Source of the DNA: Pseudomonas yangonensis | Lineage (GTDB): Bacteria; Pseudomonadota; Gammaproteobacteria; Pseudomonadales; Pseudomonadaceae | Length of the DNA stretch: 64,000 bases | Assembly (NCBI RefSeq): GCF_009932725.1 | Contig: NZ_BLJU01000015.1 | Location: 62,001 to 126,000 of the forward strand | Direction: 5' to 3' | Shown: positions 59,770-64,000 of the stretch, piece by piece | How the letters are laid out: each line of letters starts with the position of its first letter | How positions within the stretch are numbered: position 1 is the first letter of the stretch | Translations under genes and position numbers: made by a program | Notes under the pieces: model-generated | Databases searched by the model: none | What the model was told of the DNA's origin: nothing | The model's input: only the letters and a program-made list of their open reading frames with translations

Positions 59770-61224
59770 CTATGCCGGACGATAAACGCGCACATTGGCA
59801 TGCCCCTCGCTCAGCAGGTGATGGGCATGCAGGCGGCTCATGACGCCCTTGTCGCAATACAGCAGGTACTGGCGGTTCTCATCCAGTTCCTTGAATTTGT
59901 TGTTCAGCGCATAGAACGGCAGCGCCTGCACCTCGACGCCTGGCACGTCCAGCGGCTCGTCTTCGGCATCATCGGGATGGCGGATGTCGATGACGATCTG
60001 CCCGGCCAGCGCCTCACGCACCTCCTCGACCTGCACGTCCTTGCCCAGCTCGTCGATCACGCGGTCGATGGGCAGTTGGGTGGCACGTTCCAGAGCACGA
60101 TCGAGGATGGCCATGTCGAACTGCGCCTCCTCCTTCTCGACGCGGTAACCGCGCGCCTTGGTGGTCGGGTTGACCGAGATAACGCCACAGTACTCGGGCA
60201 TGTTCTTGGCGAACTCGGCGGTGCCGATCTGCGTGGCGGTGTCGATGATGTCCTGCTTGTGGCTGGCGATCAGCGGACGCATCACCAGCATGTCGGTCGC
60301 CGAATCGATCACCGCCAGGTTGGTCAGGGTCTGGCTCGACACCTGGCTGATCGCCTCCCCGGTGACCAGCGCCTCGATCTGCAGCTTCTCGGCAACACGA
60401 CTGGCGGCGCGCAGCATCATGCGCTTGAGGATGACGCCCATCTGGCTGTTGTCGACCTTGCCGAGAATCTCGCCGACCACTTCTTCGAACGGCACGCTGA
60501 CGAACAGCACGCGCTGCGAGCGGCCGAACTTCTGCCAGATGTAGTGCGCCACTTCCATCACGCCCAATTCATGGGCACGCCCCCCCAGATTGAAGAAGCA
60601 GAAGTGGCTGACCAGACCGCGACGCATCATCTGATAGGCCGCGACGGTGGAGTCGAAACCGCCGCTCATCAGTACCAGAGTCTGCTCCAGCGAGCCCAGC
60701 GGGTAGCCGCCGAGGCCTTCGTGACGGTTGTGCACCACGAAGAGGCGCTGGTCACGAATTTCCATGCGCACTTCGACTTCCGGCTTCTTCAGGTCGATGC
60801 CGGCTGCACCGCACTCCTGGCGCAGGCGCGAACCGACATGACGCTCGACATCGATGGAGCTGAACACGTGCTTGCCGCCGCGCTTGCAGCGTACAGCGAA
60901 GATCTTGCCCGGCAGCTGGTCGGCGTAGTGGCGCTTGCAATGCTCGGTGATCTCGTCCAGATCGCCCAGCGGGTATTCGTTGACTTCGAGGAACAGGCCG
61001 ATGCCCGGTGTGTTGCGCAGGCGTTCGGTCATCTCGCTGAGCAGGCGCGGATCGTCCAGGTCGGTCTCGACCTCCAGGTTGTCCCAGACACCCGTGACCC
61101 GCAGCTCGGGGTCAAGGTCACGCAGCACGGAGCGAATGTTCTTCCCCAACTGGCGAATGAACTGCTTGCGCACCGGGCGACTCTTGATGGTGATTTCCGG
61201 GAAAACTTTGACGATCAGCTTCAT
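59770..61224 (-). CDS. thiI: tRNA 4-thiouridine synthase / sulfurtransferase
   Basis: A 484-residue enzyme that makes s4U at tRNA position 8 and supplies sulfur for the thiazole of thiamine. N-terminal ferredoxin-like domain and THUMP domain (EITEHCKRHYADQLPGKIFA), then a PP-loop ATPase domain with LMSGGFDSTVAAYQMM, and a C-terminal rhodanese domain with the persulfide-bearing cysteine in YLLYCDKGVMS. Presence of the rhodanese domain marks the long, E. coli-like form. Start: ATG at 61224 (MKLIVKVFPEITIKSRP), the usual N-terminus; 39 in-frame codons upstream run into the promoter region and are excluded. Confidence 0.96.
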   Translation of the reverse strand: MKLIVKVFPEITIKSRPVRKQFIRQLGKNIRSVLRDLDPELRVTGVWDNLEVETDLDDPRLLSEMTERLRNTPGIGLFLEVNEYPLGDLDEITEHCKRHYADQLPGKIFAVRCKRGGKHVFSSIDVERHVGSRLRQECGAAGIDLKKPEVEVRMEIRDQRLFVVHNRHEGLGGYPLGSLEQTLVLMSGGFDSTVAAYQMMRRGLVSHFCFFNLGGRAHELGVMEVAHYIWQKFGRSQRVLFVSVPFEEVVGEILGKVDNSQMGVILKRMMLRAASRVAEKLQIEALVTGEAISQVSSQTLTNLAVIDSATDMLVMRPLIASHKQDIIDTATQIGTAEFAKNMPEYCGVISVNPTTKARGYRVEKEEAQFDMAILDRALERATQLPIDRVIDELGKDVQVEEVREALAGQIVIDIRHPDDAEDEPLDVPGVEVQALPFYALNNKFKELDENRQYLLYCDKGVMSRLHAHHLLSEGHANVRVYRPA

Positions 61225-61321
61225 GAATAGGCCGCCCACCTGGGGGACGAAAAAACAGGGGCGCGGATTATAGCGGAAATTGTTCAAGCTTTGACCAAAA
61301 ATACTGCAGCACCGAGACAGC

Positions 61322-61382
61322 GCACCAAAATAGGTCTTCACGAGAAATTGCAGCTCTAAAATGGTGCAAATATCTGCACGAG
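61322..61382 (+). promoter_or_regulatory. possible NtrC enhancer sites of glnA
   Basis: GCACCAAAATAGGT (61322-61335) and TGGTGCAAATATCTGCACGA (61362-61381) contain GCACC and GGTGC half-sites as in NtrC boxes (GCAC-N5/7-GGTGC), about 105 and 70 bases upstream of the sigma-54 promoter. Neither is a full palindrome in the standard orientation and spacing, so tentative. Confidence 0.35.
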
Positions 61383-61440
61383 ATCAGCGTGCAGCCGGCG
61401 CAGTGCCTGAGTTTCGCGGTCTCTGCCCATTAAAGGGCAC

Positions 61441-61456
61441 TGGCATGCAATTTGCT
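61441..61456 (+). promoter_or_regulatory. sigma-54 promoter of glnA
   Basis: TGGCAT-N5-TTGCT matches the -24/-12 consensus TGGCAC-N5-TTGC(A/T), with ten bases between the invariant GG and GC. It lies 98 bases before the glnA start. Nitrogen control by RpoN and NtrC is well known for glnA. Confidence 0.88.
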
Positions 61457-61553
61457 CCCTTGTGAGGCAGGTCGCCCTGAAGGACTATCCCGCCGGGCTT
61501 CACCGCACATATCGGGGCTCCACGAAGCGAGCCTTTTCCATCTGGAGGACAAC

Positions 61554-62960
61554 ATGTCTAAGGCTGTTCAACTGATCAAAGAACACGACGTGAAGTGGGT
61601 AGACCTGCGCTTCACCGACACCAAAGGCAAGCAGCACCACGTGACCATGCCGGCCCGTGACGCCCTGGACGAGGACTTCTTCGAGCACGGCAAGATGTTC
61701 GATGGCTCGTCCATCCATGGCTGGAAAGGCATCGAAGCCTCCGACATGATCCTGATGCCGGTCGACGAAACCTCCGTGCTGGACCCGTTCACCGAAGAGC
61801 CGACCCTGATCATCGTTTGCGACATCATCGAGCCGAGCACCATGCAGGGCTACGATCGTGACCCGCGCTCCATCGCCAAGCGTGCCGAAGAGTTCCTGAA
61901 AACCACCGGCATCGGTGACACCGTATTCGTAGGCCCGGAGCCCGAGTTCTTCATCTTCGACGAAGTGAAGTTCAAGTCCGACATCTCCGGCTCGATGTTC
62001 AAGATCTACTCCGAGCAAGGCTCCTGGATGACCGACCAGGACGTGGAAGGCGGCAACAAGGGCCACCGTCCGGCCGTCAAAGGCGGTTACTTCCCGGTTC
62101 CGCCGTGCGACCACGACCACGAAATCCGTACTGCCATGTGTAATGCCATGGAAGAAATGGGCCTGGTCGTCGAAGTGCACCACCACGAAGTGGCCACTGC
62201 CGGCCAGAACGAAATCGGCGTGAAGTTCAACACCCTGGTTGCCAAGGCTGACGAAGTTCAGACCCTGAAGTACTGCGTGCACAACGTGGCCGACGCCTAC
62301 GGCAAGACCGCTACCTTCATGCCCAAGCCCCTGTACGGCGACAACGGTTCGGGCATGCATGTGCATATGTCGATTTCCAAGGACGGCAAGAACACCTTCG
62401 CAGGCGAAGGCTATGCCGGTCTGTCCGAGACCGCTCTGTACTTCATCGGCGGCATCATCAAGCACGGTAAGGCCCTGAACGGCTTCACCAACCCGTCGAC
62501 CAACTCCTACAAGCGTCTGGTTCCGGGCTTCGAAGCTCCGGTCATGCTGGCCTACTCGGCTCGCAACCGCAGCGCCTCGATCCGTATCCCGTACGTTTCC
62601 AGCCCGAAAGCCCGCCGTATCGAAGCGCGCTTCCCGGACCCGGCTGCCAACCCGTACCTGTGCTTCGCTGCACTGCTGATGGCCGGTCTGGACGGCATCC
62701 AGAACAAGATCCACCCGGGCGATGCCGCCGACAAGAACCTGTACGATCTGCCGCCGGAAGAAGGCAAGCTGATCCCGCAGGTGTGCGGCAGCCTGAAAGA
62801 AGCCCTGGAAGAGCTGGACAAGGGCCGCGCATTCCTGACCAAGGGCGGCGTGTTCTCCGACGACTTCATCGATGCCTACATCGAGCTGAAGAGCGAAGAA
62901 GAAATCAAGGTACGTACCTTCGTACACCCGCTGGAATACGACCTGTACTACAGCGTTTAA
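61554..62960 (+). CDS. glnA: glutamine synthetase, type I
   Basis: A 468-residue dodecameric enzyme making glutamine from glutamate, ATP and ammonia. Signatures: FDGSSIHGWKGIEASDM at the N-terminus, the ATP-binding KGGYFPVPPCDHDHEIR, GSGMHVHMSISKDG, and the adenylylation site Tyr397 in KNLYDLPPEE, showing regulation by GlnE. Start ATG 61554 (MSKAVQLIKEHDVKW) after GGAGG; 34 in-frame codons upstream belong to the leader. Codon choice is strongly biased to C-ending codons, as for a highly expressed gene. Preceded by a sigma-54 promoter. Confidence 0.98.
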   Translation: MSKAVQLIKEHDVKWVDLRFTDTKGKQHHVTMPARDALDEDFFEHGKMFDGSSIHGWKGIEASDMILMPVDETSVLDPFTEEPTLIIVCDIIEPSTMQGYDRDPRSIAKRAEEFLKTTGIGDTVFVGPEPEFFIFDEVKFKSDISGSMFKIYSEQGSWMTDQDVEGGNKGHRPAVKGGYFPVPPCDHDHEIRTAMCNAMEEMGLVVEVHHHEVATAGQNEIGVKFNTLVAKADEVQTLKYCVHNVADAYGKTATFMPKPLYGDNGSGMHVHMSISKDGKNTFAGEGYAGLSETALYFIGGIIKHGKALNGFTNPSTNSYKRLVPGFEAPVMLAYSARNRSASIRIPYVSSPKARRIEARFPDPAANPYLCFAALLMAGLDGIQNKIHPGDAADKNLYDLPPEEGKLIPQVCGSLKEALEELDKGRAFLTKGGVFSDDFIDAYIELKSEEEIKVRTFVHPLEYDLYYSV

Positions 62961-62968
62961 ACCAGATT

Positions 62969-62990
62969 CGCGCCGCCCTCGTGCGGCGCG
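62969..62990 (+). other. GC-rich hairpin just after glnA
   Basis: CGCGCCGC and GCGGCGCG (8-bp perfect arms, six-base loop) nine bases after the glnA stop, before the true terminator. It may protect the 3' end of the mRNA. Confidence 0.55.
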
Positions 62991-62997
62991 CTTCAAG

Positions 62998-63031
62998 AGC
63001 CCTGCCCGGCCCTGCCTGGCGGGGCTTTTTT
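62998..63031 (+). terminator. glnA terminator
   Basis: AGCCCTGCC (62998-63006) pairs with GGCGGGGCT (63018-63026) with one G-U pair, followed by six T. A second hairpin precedes it. Confidence 0.82.
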
Positions 63032-63057
63032 ATGGGCAGGCAACAACACCATGCCCT

Positions 63058-63123
63058 GTAGGAGCGAGCTCTGCTCGCGAAGCTCTTCAGGTCGCCAGGT
63101 TCGCGAGCAGAGCTCGCTCCGAC
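63058..63123. repeat. REP pair (type B), nearly intact
   Basis: Twenty-four-base arms (63058-63081 and 63100-63123), starting GTAGGAGCGAGCTC, are complementary at 23 positions. It lies between glnA and the DUF4124 gene and is the best-preserved copy of the family found at 8274-8340 and 5486-5545. Confidence 0.87.
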
Positions 63124-63236
63124 GGCAGATCCGATTCCACTTTTTGTAGCCAAACGTCACAGCCATGGCGCCCTGCGCTTGCCAGGAACCGATAGCAGTG
63201 CAAGGCTTAGCGCATCACCCGAGGAGGGATCGGCCC

Positions 63237-63803
63237 ATGCGCCCATTACTCGCCTGCCTGTTGCTTGCCCTGGCCCTGCCGGCCAGTGCGCAGATTTACA
63301 AGTACACCGATGCCAACGGCAATACCGTCTTCACCAATCAGCCGCCGGACGGCACGGCTGCCGAGAGTGTCGAGTTGCCGCCAACCAACACGGTGGAGAT
63401 GCAGACGCCCAGCATGCCGCCGGCCGAAGACGATACTTCGGCGCAGAGCGAAGCGCCCTATGCCGAGCTGAGCCTGACCGGCATCCCGGATGATGAGGCC
63501 ATGCGCGCCAACAACGGCACCTTCATCGTTGGCGTGAACATTAAGCCGCGCCTGCAGCCCGGTCACCGTCTGCGCCTGATTCTCGATGGCGAGCCCTACG
63601 GCCAGGCCAGCAACGTTCCGAGCCTGCAACTGACCAATATCGACCGTGGCGAGCACGCACTGGCCGTGGCCGTGATGGCCGGCGACCGAATCGTCCAGCA
63701 GAGCGCCACCGAAACCTTTACCGTACAGCGCATCAGCCTGAACAGTCCGGCGCGCCAGACCCCACCACCGCCTCCACGCCCTAAGCCGAAGCCTGCCAAT
63801 TGA
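63237..63803 (+). CDS. secreted DUF4124-domain protein
   Basis: A 188-residue periplasmic protein. Signal peptide MRPLLACLLLALALPASA, then the DUF4124 core QIYKYTDANGNTVFTNQPPD right at the mature N-terminus. A Pro/Ser/Glu-rich linker and a second folded region (residues 85-165, GTFIVGVNIKPRLQPGHRLR) follow; it resembles a beta-sandwich. Pro-rich C-terminus (QTPPPPPRPKPKP). SD GAGGAGG before the ATG at 63237; the 24 codons upstream are excluded. Similar genes lie between glnA and ntrBC in other pseudomonads, so a link to that locus is ancestral. Function unknown. Confidence 0.85.
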   Translation: MRPLLACLLLALALPASAQIYKYTDANGNTVFTNQPPDGTAAESVELPPTNTVEMQTPSMPPAEDDTSAQSEAPYAELSLTGIPDDEAMRANNGTFIVGVNIKPRLQPGHRLRLILDGEPYGQASNVPSLQLTNIDRGEHALAVAVMAGDRIVQQSATETFTVQRISLNSPARQTPPPPPRPKPKPAN

Positions 63804-63805
63804 CT

Positions 63806-64000
63806 ATGCGATTTCCGCTCATCCTGCTTCTGCTCGCCGCACCGCTCGCTTTCGGTCAGGTCTACACCTACATCGACGCCGACGGTAACCGCGTATTCAC
63901 CGACAAGCCACGCAGCAGCAATGCCGAACGGGTGATGCTGGCGCCTGCCAACAGCGTGGAGCTGAGCCAGCCCAAGCCCACGGTGCGCATGGCCCCACCC
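63806..64000 (+). CDS. second DUF4124-domain protein (3' end outside window)
   Basis: The ATG at 63806 follows the previous stop by two bases. The 65 visible residues are a signal peptide (MRFPLILLLLAAPLAFG) and a DUF4124 core (QVYTYIDADGNRVFTDKPRS), then a Pro-containing linker. It is a paralog of the gene just upstream, and the pair is surely cotranscribed. Truncated by the window end. Confidence 0.85.
   Translation, partial: MRFPLILLLLAAPLAFGQVYTYIDADGNRVFTDKPRSSNAERVMLAPANSVELSQPKPTVRMAPP

Larger units (their letters stand above)
61225..61553. other. 329-base divergent thiI-glnA regulatory region
   Basis: No gene is visible. It holds a sigma-54 promoter for glnA (61441-61456) and NtrC-like half-sites (61322-61382). 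Sequence near 61225-61290 is presumably the thiI promoter and leader. Confidence 0.75.

Overview
The window is chromosomal DNA of a GC-rich gammaproteobacterium, almost certainly a Pseudomonas of the mendocina/pseudoalcaligenes/oleovorans kind. This rests on gene content, on gene order that largely follows P. aeruginosa (bioB-F-H-C-D with comF, modE, srkA, rarD, gcvR-like and glcB; creB-creC with creD; glyA-soxBDAG-purU-fdhA, ltaE and gbcB/gbcA; typA-thiI-glnA), and on pseudomonad REP elements. It is mostly core genome. I see no phage, insertion sequence, CRISPR array, tRNA or rRNA gene. The species is inferred; no database was searched.

Layout. 0-3.5 kb: the first 7 codons of one acyl-CoA dehydrogenase, a membrane diguanylate cyclase and a second, full acyl-CoA dehydrogenase, all on the minus strand. 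3.6-9.5 kb: a SprA-family metallopeptidase, a mini flagellar-rod-like protein, and the biotin operon bioB-F-H-C-D behind a likely BirA operator (9498-9529). 9.6-14 kb (plus strand): a small membrane protein, comF, modE, srkA and rarD. 14.2-22.7 kb: a double-ACT regulator, a GNAT enzyme, malate synthase G with a potentially switching leader, an LTA-synthase-like enzyme, and a cNMP/CBS/DUF294 regulator coupled to a DEDDh exonuclease. 23-29.5 kb: trhP, a two-subunit sodium:solute symporter, and a TonB receptor diverging across a 24-bp palindrome. 29.5-39.3 kb: the cre locus. creB-creC is separated from creD by a LexA-controlled pair (a FAN1-type VRR-NUC nuclease and a Cas4-like nuclease fused to an XPD/DinG-type helicase) and by a secreted protein made of nine 13-residue repeats. 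39.5-43.2 kb: a CBS protein, a retropepsin-like protease, an HD-GYP protein and a YihG-type acyltransferase. 43.3-57.6 kb: the glycine betaine to glycine to serine pathway (gbcA/gbcB, sox, glyA, purU, fdhA, ltaE). 57.8-64 kb: typA, thiI, glnA with a sigma-54 promoter, and tandem DUF4124 proteins.

How it works together. GbcAB removes a methyl group from glycine betaine. Heterotetrameric sarcosine oxidase then turns sarcosine into glycine and releases C1 units. FdhA and PurU clear the C1 units as formate, and GlyA makes serine. The C1-handling genes form one long operon whose gaps carry near-identical hairpins.

The strongest leads are the SOS-boxed FAN1/nuclease-helicase operon inside the cre locus, the tandem-repeat secreted protein next to it, the glcB leader, a 690-bp non-coding stretch with repeated TGCACA/TGTGGATAA modules, and a 24-codon ORF coupled to gbcA.
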